Source: CAVVPY01 sp963750295 (GTDB lineage Bacteria > Actinomycetota > Actinomycetes > Mycobacteriales > Jatrophihabitantaceae). Taken from it: a stretch of 64,000 bases of DNA. The notes beneath the pieces are model-generated. The model did no database searches. It was not told where the DNA came from and saw only the letters and a program-made list of their open reading frames with translations. The stretch is taken from assembly GCA_963750295.1 (NCBI GenBank), contig CAVVPY010000001.1, positions 2,728,001-2,792,000 on the forward strand, given 5' to 3'. The position numbers were made by a program, and so were the translations under genes. Shown here in pieces: positions 16,527 through 26,979 of this stretch; the first letter of the stretch is position 1; the number at the start of each line of letters is the position of its first letter.

Positions 16527-16532
16527 TAGGTT
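16527..16532 (+). promoter_or_regulatory. -10 hexamer, leaderless promoter of the MazG-like gene
   Basis: TAGGTT lies 8 bases before the GTG at 16541, with no Shine-Dalgarno between. Confidence 0.4.
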
Positions 16533-16540
16533 CGGTCCCT

Positions 16541-16873
16541 GTGAGTAACGAACTCAGCCGCATCGTCGCCGAGAGCGCCGACGCCGCCGACCTGCACGCG
16601 CCGGTACCGACCCTGCTGCTCGAACTGCAGACGCTGCTCGGAACGCTCGCGGCGACGGTTGCCGGCGAGACCGGGCGCGGCCGCCGGCCGTTCCGCCCCG
16701 GCGCCGACTGGCCGATGCGGCTGGGCGAGCTGGCCTACGGGGTGTATCTGCTCGCCGATCAGACCGGGGTCGACGTGGCAGCAGCGGTGTCGGCGACCGC
16801 CGCCGGCGTGAGCGCGCAACTGCCGGCGCTGGCCGAACCCGACGCGGCCGACTGGCCCTTCCGCGAGGCGTGA
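16541..16873 (+). CDS. Small MazG-like helical protein
   Basis: 110 residues. The segment RLGELAYGVYLLADQTGVDVAAAVSAT resembles the helix of all-alpha NTP pyrophosphatases (MazG: ELGDVLLYLLRLADRxGIDLxxAV). The usual acidic metal-binding pattern ExxE...ExxD is eroded: the GD after the Leu is replaced by GE, and no EExxE helix is evident earlier. It may be a MazG-fold protein without NTPase activity, or a distant relative. The stop overlaps the next start (TGATG), so it is co-transcribed with the SDR gene. Moderate certainty for the gene, low for the function. Confidence 0.6.
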   Translation: MSNELSRIVAESADAADLHAPVPTLLLELQTLLGTLAATVAGETGRGRRPFRPGADWPMRLGELAYGVYLLADQTGVDVAAAVSATAAGVSAQLPALAEPDAADWPFREA

Positions 16874-17628
16874 TGGTGGCTCGGCAGCGGATTCTCATCA
16901 CCGGCGCGAGCTCCGGGCTCGGCGCCGAGATGGCCCGGCAGTTCGCCGCGCTCGGCCGCGATCTGGGGCTGTGTGCCCGCCGGGTCGAGCGGCTGGACGA
17001 CCTGCGCGCCGAGATCGCCGCAGCGCACCCGTCCGTGCGGGTGGCCGTCCGGACCCTGGACGTGGACGACCACGATGCGGTGTTCCGCGTCTTCGACGAA
17101 CTCGCCGACGAACTCGGCGGCCTCGACCGCGTCATCGTCAACGCCGGACTCGGCAAGGGCGCGCGGATCGGCACCGGACACTTCGACGCGAACCGCGAGA
17201 CCGCCGTGACCAACTTCGTGTCGGCTCTGGCCCAGTGCGAGGCGGCGATGCAGCACTTCCGCAACGCCGACGCCGGCCACCTCGTCGTGATCTCGTCGAT
17301 GTCGGCGCTGCGCGGGCTGCCCGGCACGCTCACCGCCTACGCGGCCTCCAAGGCGGCGGTTGCCTCGCTCGCCGACGGGATCCGTACCGATCTGCTCGGC
17401 TCGCCGATCGCGGTGACCACGCTGTACCCCGGCTACATCGAGTCCGAGATGAGCGCCGGCGCCGCGCAGGACACGCCGTTGATGGTGGGCACCGAGAAGG
17501 GCGTGCGGGCGATGGTGCGCGCGATCGAGGCGGAGGTCGCCCGCAGCGCGATCCCGCCGTGGCCGTGGAAGCCGCTCGGCCTCGTGCTGCGCTACGCACC
17601 GGCGCGGCTGGTGCGCCGCTTCAGCTGA
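16873..17628 (+). CDS. Short-chain dehydrogenase/reductase
   Basis: 251 residues, classical SDR length. NAD(P) loop TGASSGLG (10-17), NAG motif VNAG (about 89-92), a catalytic Ser at 142-144 and YAASK with Tyr156 and Lys160, then the PGYIESEM segment. Arg37-Arg38 after the second strand favours NADPH. ATG at 16873 chosen because it overlaps the previous stop as TGATG; a GTG one codon earlier is possible. The substrate cannot be read from sequence. It precedes the catabolic gene block, whose atu counterparts also include SDRs (AtuB, AtuG), so a role in oxidising an alcohol intermediate is conceivable. Confidence 0.88.
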   Translation: MVARQRILITGASSGLGAEMARQFAALGRDLGLCARRVERLDDLRAEIAAAHPSVRVAVRTLDVDDHDAVFRVFDELADELGGLDRVIVNAGLGKGARIGTGHFDANRETAVTNFVSALAQCEAAMQHFRNADAGHLVVISSMSALRGLPGTLTAYAASKAAVASLADGIRTDLLGSPIAVTTLYPGYIESEMSAGAAQDTPLMVGTEKGVRAMVRAIEAEVARSAIPPWPWKPLGLVLRYAPARLVRRFS

Positions 17629-17651
17629 GGTTCGTTCGTGCAAAAAAAGCA

Positions 17652-17682
17652 GGCAGGCTTGATTTGTCTCGCGCGGCCTGCC
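17652..17682. promoter_or_regulatory. Inverted repeat before the catabolic gene block
   Basis: GGCAGGC (17652-17658) and GCCTGCC (17676-17682) are perfect 7-bp arms 17 bases apart, just before the GTG at 17694. It is a possible operator for the TetR encoded at the end of the block, by position only. Confidence 0.3.
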
Positions 17683-17693
17683 AGGCTCGGCTC

Positions 17694-18470
17694 GTGGCAG
17701 ACCTCGCGCCCGTCCTGACTGATCTTGCTGCCGAAACCGGGCAGCTGGACGATCTGGTCGCGGAGCTCGACCCGGCCGGTTGGGCCCGGCCCACGCCGGC
17801 CGAAGGCTGGACGATCGCGCACCAGATCGCGCACCTGGCCTGGACCGACGACGTCGCCCTGATCGCGATCACCGATCCACCGCGCTTCCAGGCCGAACTG
17901 CAGAGCGCGCTCGCCCGGATCGGCACCTACGTCGACGAAGCCGCAGCCGAAGGTGCCCGCCGTCCCGACCTGCTCGAAAGCTGGCGCACCGGCCGCACCA
18001 AGCTGGCCGACGCCCTGCGGACCGTTCCCGAGGGCACCAAGCTCGCCTGGTTCGGTCCGCCGATGAGCGCGATGTCGATGGCCACGGCACGGCTGATGGA
18101 GACGTGGGCGCACGGCCAGGACGTCGCCGATGCGCTCGGCGCGCAGTGTGCGCCCACCGATCGGCTGCGCCACGTCGCCCACCTCGGGGTCCGCACCCGC
18201 GACTTCGCCTACCTCGTCCGCGACCTGCCCGTCCCCGCCGAGGCGTTCCGGGTGGAGTTGTCCGCACCATCCGGCGCGATCTGGACGTGGGGCCCGGACG
18301 ATGCCGCCCAGCGGGTCAGCGGCCCGGCCCTGGACTTCTGCCTGCTCGTCACCCAGCGCCGGCACCGCTCCGAGGTGGCGCTCCGGGCCACCGGACCCGA
18401 CGCCGACGCCTGGCTCGACATCGCGCAGGCCTTCGCCGGGCCGCCCGGACCAGGTCGGCCGCCGGGATGA
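17694..18470 (+). CDS. Maleylpyruvate isomerase-family protein (TIGR03084-like)
   Basis: 258 residues from the GTG at 17694 (ADLAPVLTDLAAETGQLDDLV is the family's N-terminal helix). A DinB/mycothiol-dependent maleylpyruvate isomerase N-domain is seen, with a metal-site pattern in WTIAHQIAHLAWTDD and a later METWAHGQDVADAL helix. The C-terminal segment YLVRDLPVPAEAFRVEL matches the TIGR03084 type. Relatives are metal-binding, thiol-dependent enzymes of unknown substrate. It overlaps the AtuA-like gene by ATGA and so heads the catabolic operon. Confidence 0.8.
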   Translation: MADLAPVLTDLAAETGQLDDLVAELDPAGWARPTPAEGWTIAHQIAHLAWTDDVALIAITDPPRFQAELQSALARIGTYVDEAAAEGARRPDLLESWRTGRTKLADALRTVPEGTKLAWFGPPMSAMSMATARLMETWAHGQDVADALGAQCAPTDRLRHVAHLGVRTRDFAYLVRDLPVPAEAFRVELSAPSGAIWTWGPDDAAQRVSGPALDFCLLVTQRRHRSEVALRATGPDADAWLDIAQAFAGPPGPGRPPG

Positions 18471-20167
18471 CCGGGTCGCGGCCGGGCGACACCCTGCGGA
18501 TCGGCAACTGCTCGGGGTTCTACGGTGACCGCGCGTCCGCGATGCGCGACATGCTCACCGGCGGCGACCTGGACGTGCTGACCGGCGACTACCTGGCCGA
18601 GCTGACGATGCTGATCCTCGCGCGTGACCGAGCACGCGATGAATCCCTCGGCTACGCAAAGACATTCCTGCGCCAGTTGGAGGACTGCCTCGGCCTCGCC
18701 CTCGAACGCGGTGTCGCGCTCGTCGCCAACGCGGGCGGGCTGAACCCCGCCGGGCTCGCCGGCGCCGTGCGTGAGTTGGCAGCACGGATCGGCATCGAGG
18801 TGCGGGTGGCGCACGTCGAGGGCGACGACCTTCGGGCCCGGGCGGGCGACCTCGGCCTCGGTGAGCCGCTCGCCGCCAATGCCTACCTCGGTGCATTCGG
18901 CATCGCGGCGTGTCTGCAGGCCGGCGCCGACGTCGTCGTCACCGGCCGCGTCACCGATGCCTCGCTGGTGGTCGGCCCGGCCATCGCGCACTTCGGCTGG
19001 ACGGCGGCGGAGCTCGACGCGCTGGCCGGCGCGGTCGTGGCAGGGCATGTCGTCGAGTGCGGGCCACAGGCGACCGGGGGCAACTACGCGTTCTTCGCCG
19101 AGCTGCCGTCCTTCGATCCGCCCGGCTTCCCGATCGCCGAGGTGCATCACGACGGCTCGTCGGTCATCACCAAGCACCAGGGCACCGGCGGCGCGGTCAC
19201 CGTCGACACGGTCACCGCCCAGCTGCTCTACGAGATCGGCGGCGCGCGCTACGCCGGCCCGGACGTCACCGCCCGCTTCGACACGATCGACCTCGCACCG
19301 GACGGACCGGACCGCGTGCGGATCAGCGGCGTGCGCGGCGAGGCTCCGCCGCCGACGCTCAAGGTCGGCCGCAACACCCTCGGCGGGTTCCGCAACGAGA
19401 TGACCTTCGTGCTCACCGGCACCCAGCTCGAGCGCAAGGAGCAACTGGTGCGCGCGCAACTGGCGCACCTCGACGCCTCGCTGGACATCCATTGGACGCT
19501 GGCCCGCACCGACCATCCCGATGCCCCGGTGCAGGAGCAGGCGGCGGCGCTGCTGCACTGCGTGGCCCGCGGCAGCGACCCGAAGGCAGTCGGGCGGGCG
19601 TTCTCGGGTGCGGCGATCGAGCTGGCGCTGTCGAGCTACCCGGGGTTCCACGTGACGGCCCCGCCCGGCGACGCCTCGCCGTACGGCGTGTTCTCCGCCG
19701 GCTACGTCGATGCCGGCGAGGTGCCGCATGTCGCCGTCCTCGCTGACGGATCGCGCGCTGACATCGCCCCGGCGCCGGTCACCCAGCCGCTCGCCCCCGT
19801 CCCCGCGCCGGAGCTGCCGGAGTGGCCGGGCGGCCCGACCCGTCCCGCCCCCCTGGCGACGCTCGTCGGAACCCGCAGCGGCGACAAGGGCGGGGACGCC
19901 AACGTCGGCGTATGGGTGCGCGCTGACCGGCACTGGGCCTGGCTGGCCGGCTACCTGACCGTCGAGCGATTCCAGGCGCTGCTGCCCGAGACCCAGCCGC
20001 TCGCCGTCACCCGGCACGTGCTGCCGAACCTGCGCGCGCTGAACTTCGTCGTCGAGGGCCTGCTCGGCGAGGGCGTCGCCTACAACGCCCGGCACGACCC
20101 GCAGGCGAAAGCCGTGGGCGAGTGGCTCGCGTCCCGCGTCGTCGACGTCCCCGAGGAGTTCTTGTGA
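18467..20167 (+). CDS. AtuA-like protein (DUF1446 family)
   Basis: 566 residues. The large N-terminal DUF1446 domain (about 10-430) begins LRIGNCSGFYGDR, followed by DVLTGDYLAELTM, VANAGGLNP and VVTGRVTDASLVVGPA. A shorter C-terminal domain starts near residue 460 with TRSGDKGGDANVGV, as in AtuA of Pseudomonas acyclic-terpene clusters. AtuA is required for citronellol/geraniol use, but its reaction is not established. Coupled by 4-base overlaps both to the gene before (ATGA) and the acyl-CoA dehydrogenase after (GTGA). Co-occurrence with a biotin-dependent acyl-CoA carboxylase is the typical setting of this family. Confidence 0.88.
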   Translation: MTGSRPGDTLRIGNCSGFYGDRASAMRDMLTGGDLDVLTGDYLAELTMLILARDRARDESLGYAKTFLRQLEDCLGLALERGVALVANAGGLNPAGLAGAVRELAARIGIEVRVAHVEGDDLRARAGDLGLGEPLAANAYLGAFGIAACLQAGADVVVTGRVTDASLVVGPAIAHFGWTAAELDALAGAVVAGHVVECGPQATGGNYAFFAELPSFDPPGFPIAEVHHDGSSVITKHQGTGGAVTVDTVTAQLLYEIGGARYAGPDVTARFDTIDLAPDGPDRVRISGVRGEAPPPTLKVGRNTLGGFRNEMTFVLTGTQLERKEQLVRAQLAHLDASLDIHWTLARTDHPDAPVQEQAAALLHCVARGSDPKAVGRAFSGAAIELALSSYPGFHVTAPPGDASPYGVFSAGYVDAGEVPHVAVLADGSRADIAPAPVTQPLAPVPAPELPEWPGGPTRPAPLATLVGTRSGDKGGDANVGVWVRADRHWAWLAGYLTVERFQALLPETQPLAVTRHVLPNLRALNFVVEGLLGEGVAYNARHDPQAKAVGEWLASRVVDVPEEFL

Positions 20168-21303
20168 TCGACACTCCGGAGCGGAAGGCGCTGCGCGCGA
20201 CGGTGCGCGGCTTCGTCGAACGCGACATCCTGCCGCACCAGGCGTCGTGGGAGGCCGAGGGCGAATTGCCCCGGTCGCTGCACGCGCGGGCGGCCTCGCT
20301 CGGGCTGCTCGGGCTGTCGTATCCCGAATCGGTCGGCGGCGGTGGCGGGGACGCGCTGGACGCGCTCGTCCTCGCCGAGGAGGTGCACTACGCCGGCGGG
20401 GCAGGCGGGTTGTTCGCGTCGCTGTTCACCTCCGGTATCTCGCTGCCGCACCTGGTGGCGGCCGGTAATCCTGAGCAGATCGAGCGCTGGGTGCGTCCGA
20501 CGCTCGCGGGTGAGCTGATCGGCTCGCTGGCGATCACCGAACCGGACGGCGGGTCCGACGTCGCCGGTATCCGCACCAGCGCCAAGCGGGACGGGTCGGA
20601 CTTCGTCGTGAACGGGACGAAGACCTACATCACCTCCGGCGTGCGCGCCGACTTCGTCGTGACCGCGGTGCGGACCGGTGACGCCGGCGCGCACGGGCTG
20701 TCGTTGCTGGTGATCGAGAAGGGGACGCCCGGGTTCACCGTCTCTCGGCGGCTGGCCAAGATGGGCTGGCTGTGCTCGGACACCGCCGAGTTGTCCTTCG
20801 CCGACGTCCGCGTGCCGGCGGCGAACCTGGTCGGCGAGCTCGACTCGGGCTTCGTCCAGATCGCGCGCAACTTCGTGTCCGAGCGGATCGGCCTGGCCGC
20901 GCAGGCGTACGCGTCCGCCCAGCGCGCGCTGGACCTCACCGTCGCGTGGTGCCGGGACCGCGAGACGTTCGGCCGTCCACTGATCAGCCGGCAGCCGGTC
21001 CAGAACACGCTCGCCGAGATGGCCCGGCGGGTCGAGGTGGCGCGGGTGTACACGCGCTCGGTCGCGGGCCGGGCGATCGAGGAACCCAACCTCGTCGCCG
21101 AGGCGTGCTTCGCCAAGAACACCGCTGTGGAGGCAGGAATGTGGGTCGTCGACCAGGCGGTGCAGTTGCACGGCGGCATGGGCTACATGCGCGAGTGCGA
21201 GGTGGAGCGGCAGTACCGCGACATGCGCATCCTCGGGATCGGCGGCGGGACGACCGAGATCCTGACCGGGCTGGCCGCAAAGCTGCTGGGCTACACCTCA
21301 TGA
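20164..21303 (+). CDS. Acyl-CoA dehydrogenase (first copy)
   Basis: 379 residues from the GTG at 20164, preceded by GAGGAG and overlapping the AtuA-like stop. FAD enzyme removing hydrogens from the alpha and beta carbons of an acyl-CoA. Visible: LAITEPDGGSDVAGI (FAD/substrate), KTYITSG and QLHGGMGYMRE near the C-terminus. The Glu of the common YEGT catalytic motif is replaced by Gly (GIGGGT). A Glu at 240 (VSERIG) lies at the alternative position used by isovaleryl-CoA and long-chain enzymes. This favours a branched or bulky substrate. A palindromic repeat starts 15 bases after the stop. Confidence 0.93.
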   Translation: MIDTPERKALRATVRGFVERDILPHQASWEAEGELPRSLHARAASLGLLGLSYPESVGGGGGDALDALVLAEEVHYAGGAGGLFASLFTSGISLPHLVAAGNPEQIERWVRPTLAGELIGSLAITEPDGGSDVAGIRTSAKRDGSDFVVNGTKTYITSGVRADFVVTAVRTGDAGAHGLSLLVIEKGTPGFTVSRRLAKMGWLCSDTAELSFADVRVPAANLVGELDSGFVQIARNFVSERIGLAAQAYASAQRALDLTVAWCRDRETFGRPLISRQPVQNTLAEMARRVEVARVYTRSVAGRAIEEPNLVAEACFAKNTAVEAGMWVVDQAVQLHGGMGYMRECEVERQYRDMRILGIGGGTTEILTGLAAKLLGYTS

Positions 21304-21317
21304 CCACCCGTATCACC

Positions 21318-21378
21318 GGCTTTGACCCCGCGGTGGTCACGATCGGGCGGCAATCACGGCCACCGCAGGGTCAAAGCC
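21318..21378. repeat. Palindromic intergenic repeat, copy 1
   Basis: Arms GGCTTTGACCC-c-GCGGTGG and CCACCGC-a-GGGTCAAAGCC pair over 19 positions with one mismatch, around a 23-base centre. The same arms occur at 24984-25040 in the same operon. It occupies most of the 91-base gap between the acyl-CoA dehydrogenase and the carboxyltransferase genes. This is a REP-like element rather than a unique operator or terminator. Confidence 0.75.
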
Positions 21379-21394
21379 GAGGGGGGACGACGGC

Positions 21395-22993
<1,599 letters not shown>

Positions 22994-23057
22994 CCGCCAC
23001 GTTTACCTGTTCCGACCGGCCGACATCCGCAACGCCGCACGAGTGTGGGCAGCACCG

Positions 23058-24989
23058 ATGATCACCCGGGTACTCGTCGCGAACCGCGGCGAGATCGCGC
23101 GACGGGTGTTCCGCACCTGCCGCGATCTCGGCCTGGCCACCGCCGCCGTCTTTTCCGACGCCGACGCCGCCGCGCCCTACGTCACGGAGGCCGACCGAGC
23201 AGTGCGGCTACCGGGCACCGCGCCGGCCGACACCTACCTGCGCATCGATCTGATCGTGGCCGCCGCGATCCAGGCGGGCGCGGACGCGGTGCACCCCGGC
23301 TACGGGTTCCTGTCCGAGAACGCCGCCTTCGCCCGCGCGGTGATCGACGCCGGGCTGTGCTGGATCGGACCGCCGCCGGACGCCGTCGACGCGATGGGGT
23401 CGAAGATCGAGGCCAAGGCGATGATGGCCGCTGCCGGCGTCCCGGTGCTGGCCGAACTCGACCCGGCCGCGGTGACGGCCGACGACCTGCCCGTCCTGAT
23501 CAAGGCCTCGGCCGGCGGGGGTGGCCGCGGCATGCGCATCGTCACCGACGCGAGCGCGCTGGCCGGCGAACTCGAACTTGCCCGGGCCGAGGCGCAGAGC
23601 GCATTCGGCGACCCCACCGTCTTCTGCGAGCCGTACCTGCCCGGCGGGCACCACATCGAGGTCCAGGTGATGGCCGACTCCCACGGGACGGTCTGGGCCG
23701 TCGGCGAGCGCGAGTGCTCGATCCAGCGGCGTCACCAGAAGGTGATCGAGCAAGCACCGTCACCGCTTGTCGAGCGGGTGGCCGGGATGCGCGAGGCGCT
23801 GTTCGACGCGTCACGCGCGGCGGCGAAGGCGATCGGCTACACCGGTGCCGGCACGGTCGAGTTTCTCGCGGACGAGGACGGCCGGTTCTTCTTCCTCGAG
23901 ATGAACACCCGGCTGCAGGTCGAGCATCCGGTCACCGAGTGCACGACCGGTCTGGATCTCGTCGCGCTTCAGCTCGCGATTGCCGACGGCGAACCGCTCG
24001 ATGGATTTCCTCCTGCCACCAAAGGACATTCCATCGAGGCCCGCCTCTACGCCGAGGATCCGCTCGCCGATTGGCAGCCGCAGACCGGCACCGTGCACCG
24101 CTTCTCGATCCCACGCGCGGACGTCGAGTTCACGACGTCTGCGGTGCCCGCCGGGGTACGCCTCGACTCCGGCGTGTGTGACGGCTCGGTCGTGTCCGTC
24201 CACTACGACCCGATGCTGGCCAAGGTGATCTCGTGGGCGCCGTCGCTACGGCAGGCCGCGACGACTCTCGCCGCAGCCCTGCAGCAGGCAAGCGTCCATG
24301 GCCCGAGGACGAACCTCGATCTACTGGTGAATGTCCTGCGACACAAAGCATTCCTCGCCGGCGACACCACGACCGCGTTCTTCGACGAGCACGACCTGAG
24401 CACGCTGGCGACACCGCTGGTGACCGATCAGCGAGTGTCCGCGCTCGCCGCGGCGCTGGCTCTCGACTGCGCGGCGAGCCCGGGATTACGCGGCATCACG
24501 TCCGGCTGGCGCAACGTCGTCAGCCAGCCGCAGACGATCACGTTGGGCGAGCACGAGATCCACTACCGGATCACCCGTACCGGACTGGAAACGGACGGGG
24601 ACGTGGCGTTGGTACATGCCGACCCCGACCGCGTCGTACTCGACGTCGCCGGCATCCGCCGGACCTTCCGGGTCGCCCGCTACGGCGCGGACGTCTACGT
24701 CGACAGCGACGAGGGCGGTGCGCGCTTCGCGATCGCCGCCCGCTTCGTCGACCCCGCAGAGCACGTCGCACCCGGATCACTGGTGGCACCCATGCCCGGG
24801 ACGGTGGTCCGGGTGGCGGTCGCGGTCGGCGACCGGGTGAGCGCCGGTGAGGCGGTTGTGTGGCTCGAGGCGATGAAGATGCAGCATCAGGTCAACGCAC
24901 CGGCCGACGGCATCGTCAGCGAGCTACCGGTGAGCGCGGGACAGCAGATCGACGTCGGCGCAGTCCTCGCCGTCGTGGAACCACTTTGA
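23058..24989 (+). CDS. Biotin-dependent acyl-CoA carboxylase, biotin carboxylase/carrier (alpha) subunit
   Basis: 643 residues from the ATG at 23058 (ITRVLVANRGEIARR is the family's start). Biotin carboxylase N-domain, ATP-grasp domain (Lys149, then the Gly-rich loop at 153-159), FLEMNTRLQVEHPVTE with the catalytic Glu and Arg, a BT-like linker, and a C-terminal biotinyl domain with EAMKM and biotin-acceptor Lys607. It forms the holo-carboxylase with the preceding gene product. The stop codon TGA (24987-24989) lies inside the left arm of palindromic repeat copy 2, so the repeat's insertion set the protein's C-terminus. Confidence 0.94.
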   Translation: MITRVLVANRGEIARRVFRTCRDLGLATAAVFSDADAAAPYVTEADRAVRLPGTAPADTYLRIDLIVAAAIQAGADAVHPGYGFLSENAAFARAVIDAGLCWIGPPPDAVDAMGSKIEAKAMMAAAGVPVLAELDPAAVTADDLPVLIKASAGGGGRGMRIVTDASALAGELELARAEAQSAFGDPTVFCEPYLPGGHHIEVQVMADSHGTVWAVGERECSIQRRHQKVIEQAPSPLVERVAGMREALFDASRAAAKAIGYTGAGTVEFLADEDGRFFFLEMNTRLQVEHPVTECTTGLDLVALQLAIADGEPLDGFPPATKGHSIEARLYAEDPLADWQPQTGTVHRFSIPRADVEFTTSAVPAGVRLDSGVCDGSVVSVHYDPMLAKVISWAPSLRQAATTLAAALQQASVHGPRTNLDLLVNVLRHKAFLAGDTTTAFFDEHDLSTLATPLVTDQRVSALAAALALDCAASPGLRGITSGWRNVVSQPQTITLGEHEIHYRITRTGLETDGDVALVHADPDRVVLDVAGIRRTFRVARYGADVYVDSDEGGARFAIAARFVDPAEHVAPGSLVAPMPGTVVRVAVAVGDRVSAGEAVVWLEAMKMQHQVNAPADGIVSELPVSAGQQIDVGAVLAVVEPL

Positions 24990-25040
24990 CCCTGCGGTGG
25001 TCGTGATCGCGGAGCGATCAGGACCACCGCAGGGTCAAAG
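24984..25040. repeat. Palindromic intergenic repeat, copy 2
   Basis: Arms CTTTGACCCTGCGGTGGTC (24984-25002) and GACCACCGCAGGGTCAAAG (25022-25040) are perfectly complementary over 19 bp. After one G-G mismatch they are continued by the inner stem TGATCGC/GCGATCA with a 3-base loop. This makes an almost perfect 57-base hairpin sharing its arms with 21318-21378. It supplies the stop codon of the upstream carboxylase gene. Confidence 0.8.
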
Positions 25041-25064
25041 CCGGAAACGAGCAGGAGGAGACCA

Positions 25065-26225
25065 GTGAACTTCACCGAGACCGAGGAGCAGGCCGCGCTG
25101 CGCAACGCGGTGGCCGAACTCGGCAAGCGGTACGGGCACGAGTACACCGCACCCCGGGCACGCGCGCGCGAGCCGCTGACCGAGCTCTGGGAAGAGACCG
25201 GCAAGAGCGGCTTCATCGGCCTGAACCTGCCCGAGGAATACGGCGGTGGCGGCGCAGGCATGTACGAGCTCGCCATCGTGGGTGAAGAACTCAACGCAGC
25301 CGGGTGCGGGCTGCTGATGATGGTCGTGTCGCCCGCGATCAACGGCACGATCATCGCCCGGTACGGCACCGACGAACAGAAGCAACGCTGGCTGCCCGGC
25401 ATCGCCAGCGGCGAGACGGTGATGGCGTTCGGCATCACCGAGCCCGACGCCGGATCGAACTCGCACCGGATCACGACCACGGCCCGACGCGACGGCAGCG
25501 ACTGGTTGCTGACCGGTCGCAAGTACTACGTGTCCGGTGTCGATCATGCGGACGCGATCCTCATCGTCGCCCGCACCGAGGACGCCAAGACCGGCAAGCT
25601 CAAACCTGCGCTGTTCGCGTTCCCCACCGATACTCCCGGCTTCGAGTACACCGCGATCGACATGGACGTGGTCATGCCGGACAAGCAGTTCATGCTCTAC
25701 ATGGACGACGTCCGACTGCCCGCCGACGCGTTGATCGGTGACGAGGACGCCGCGCTGGCGCAACTGTTCGCCGGACTCAACCCGGAACGCATCATGGCTG
25801 CCGCCGGATCTGTCGGGATGGGCCGCTACGCGATGGACAAGGCGGTCGCGTATGCGAACCAGCGCGCGGTCTGGGGTGGCAAACCGATCGGCACGCACCA
25901 GGGCATCGCCCATCCGCTGGCCAAGGCCAAGGTCGAGCTGGAACTGGCCAAGCTGATGATGCAGAAGGCGGCCTCGCTCTACGACGCCGGCGACGACATG
26001 GGTGCCGGCGAGTCGGCGAACATGGCGAAGTACGCGGCCGCCGAGGCGGGCATCGCGTGCGTCGACCAGGCGGTGCAGACACATGGCGGCAACGGACTGG
26101 CGCACGAGTACGGCCTGGGCAACCTGCTCATCGGCGCCCGCGTGGCGCGCATCGCACCGGTGAGCCGCGAGATGATCCTGAACTTCGTCGCACAGTTCAG
26201 CCTCGGCCTGCCAAAGTCGTACTGA
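25065..26225 (+). CDS. Acyl-CoA dehydrogenase (second copy)
   Basis: 386 residues from a GTG with a strong GAGGAG site. MAFGITEPDAGSNSHRI is the FAD/substrate motif, ALFAFPTDTPGFEY follows in the beta domain, and the C-terminus has VQTHGGNGLAHEYGL. As in the first copy, the YEGT catalytic motif is absent (ARIAPVSRE instead). A Glu at 241 (NPERIM) stands at the isovaleryl-CoA dehydrogenase-type position. The two dehydrogenases differ enough to suggest separate steps or substrates. Two bases separate its stop from the hydratase start. Confidence 0.93.
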   Translation: MNFTETEEQAALRNAVAELGKRYGHEYTAPRARAREPLTELWEETGKSGFIGLNLPEEYGGGGAGMYELAIVGEELNAAGCGLLMMVVSPAINGTIIARYGTDEQKQRWLPGIASGETVMAFGITEPDAGSNSHRITTTARRDGSDWLLTGRKYYVSGVDHADAILIVARTEDAKTGKLKPALFAFPTDTPGFEYTAIDMDVVMPDKQFMLYMDDVRLPADALIGDEDAALAQLFAGLNPERIMAAAGSVGMGRYAMDKAVAYANQRAVWGGKPIGTHQGIAHPLAKAKVELELAKLMMQKAASLYDAGDDMGAGESANMAKYAAAEAGIACVDQAVQTHGGNGLAHEYGLGNLLIGARVARIAPVSREMILNFVAQFSLGLPKSY

Positions 26226-26226
26226 G

Positions 26227-26979
26227 ATGGCCGTCCACTACGCAGTCGACCGGGCGATCGCCACGATCACGTTGGACGCCCCGGACAACCGCAACGCGCT
26301 CTCGTCCACGCTCGTCGGTGCGGTGACCGAAAACCTGGGCGCGGCCTCGGCCGACGCAGCCGTGCGCGCCGTCGTCCTCACCCACACCGGCGGCACGTTC
26401 TGCGCCGGCGCGGACCTGCGCGAGCAGGCGAGCGAAGGCGGCCCGGCCGAGGGCACGAAGCGCATGCTGGCCCTGCTACGCACGATCGTCGAGGCCCCGA
26501 AGCCGGTCGTGGCTCGCGTCAACGGGCACGTGCGCGCCGGTGGGGTCGGTCTGGTCGGGGCGTGCGACATCGCGCTGGCCGGTCCGCGGAGCACGTTCGC
26601 GTTCACGGAGGTCAGGCTCGGGCTGGCGCCGGCGATCATCTCGCTCACGACGCTCGGCCGGATGTCCGAACGAGCGGCATCGCGCTACCTGCTCACCGGT
26701 GAGACCTTCGACGCCACCGCCGCCGCCGAGGCCGGGTTGGTCACCGCGGCCGTCGACGACGTGGACTCGGCCCTGGCCGAGCTGACCGACGCGCTGCGGG
26801 CCTGCTCACCGCAAGGACTCGCCGAGACCAAACCGTTGACGACCGCAGGGGCTCGCGCAGCCTTCGCGGCCGACGCTGCGGACATGCAGGCACTCTCGCA
26901 GCGGCTGTTCGAGTCCGACGAGGCACGCGAGGGCATCATGGCGTTCCTGCAGAAGCGGCCACCGACCTGGGCGTCATGA
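26227..26979 (+). CDS. Enoyl-CoA hydratase/isomerase family protein
   Basis: 250 residues, crotonase fold. N-terminal ITLDAPDNRNALS, oxyanion-hole segments GGTFCAGADLRE and ARVNGHVRAGGVGLVGACDIA, then the AFTEVRLGLAP region. It would hydrate an unsaturated acyl-CoA, by context the product of the carboxylase (3-methylglutaconyl-CoA or a terpene-derived homologue such as isohexenyl-glutaconyl-CoA, the AtuE reaction). The stop overlaps the TetR start as ATGA. Confidence 0.9.
   Translation: MAVHYAVDRAIATITLDAPDNRNALSSTLVGAVTENLGAASADAAVRAVVLTHTGGTFCAGADLREQASEGGPAEGTKRMLALLRTIVEAPKPVVARVNGHVRAGGVGLVGACDIALAGPRSTFAFTEVRLGLAPAIISLTTLGRMSERAASRYLLTGETFDATAAAEAGLVTAAVDDVDSALAELTDALRACSPQGLAETKPLTTAGARAAFAADAADMQALSQRLFESDEAREGIMAFLQKRPPTWAS

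Noticed and set aside
16541..16873. Toxin-antitoxin component
   Set aside because: The small size and tight spacing suggested it, but the partner is a normal SDR and the helix pattern is MazG-fold-like, not an antitoxin.
21318..21378. Simple intrinsic terminator after the first acyl-CoA dehydrogenase
   Set aside because: The same arm sequence recurs 3.6 kb away in the same operon and in one case supplies a stop codon, and genes on both sides appear co-transcribed. A repeat family explains this better, though an effect on transcription is not excluded.
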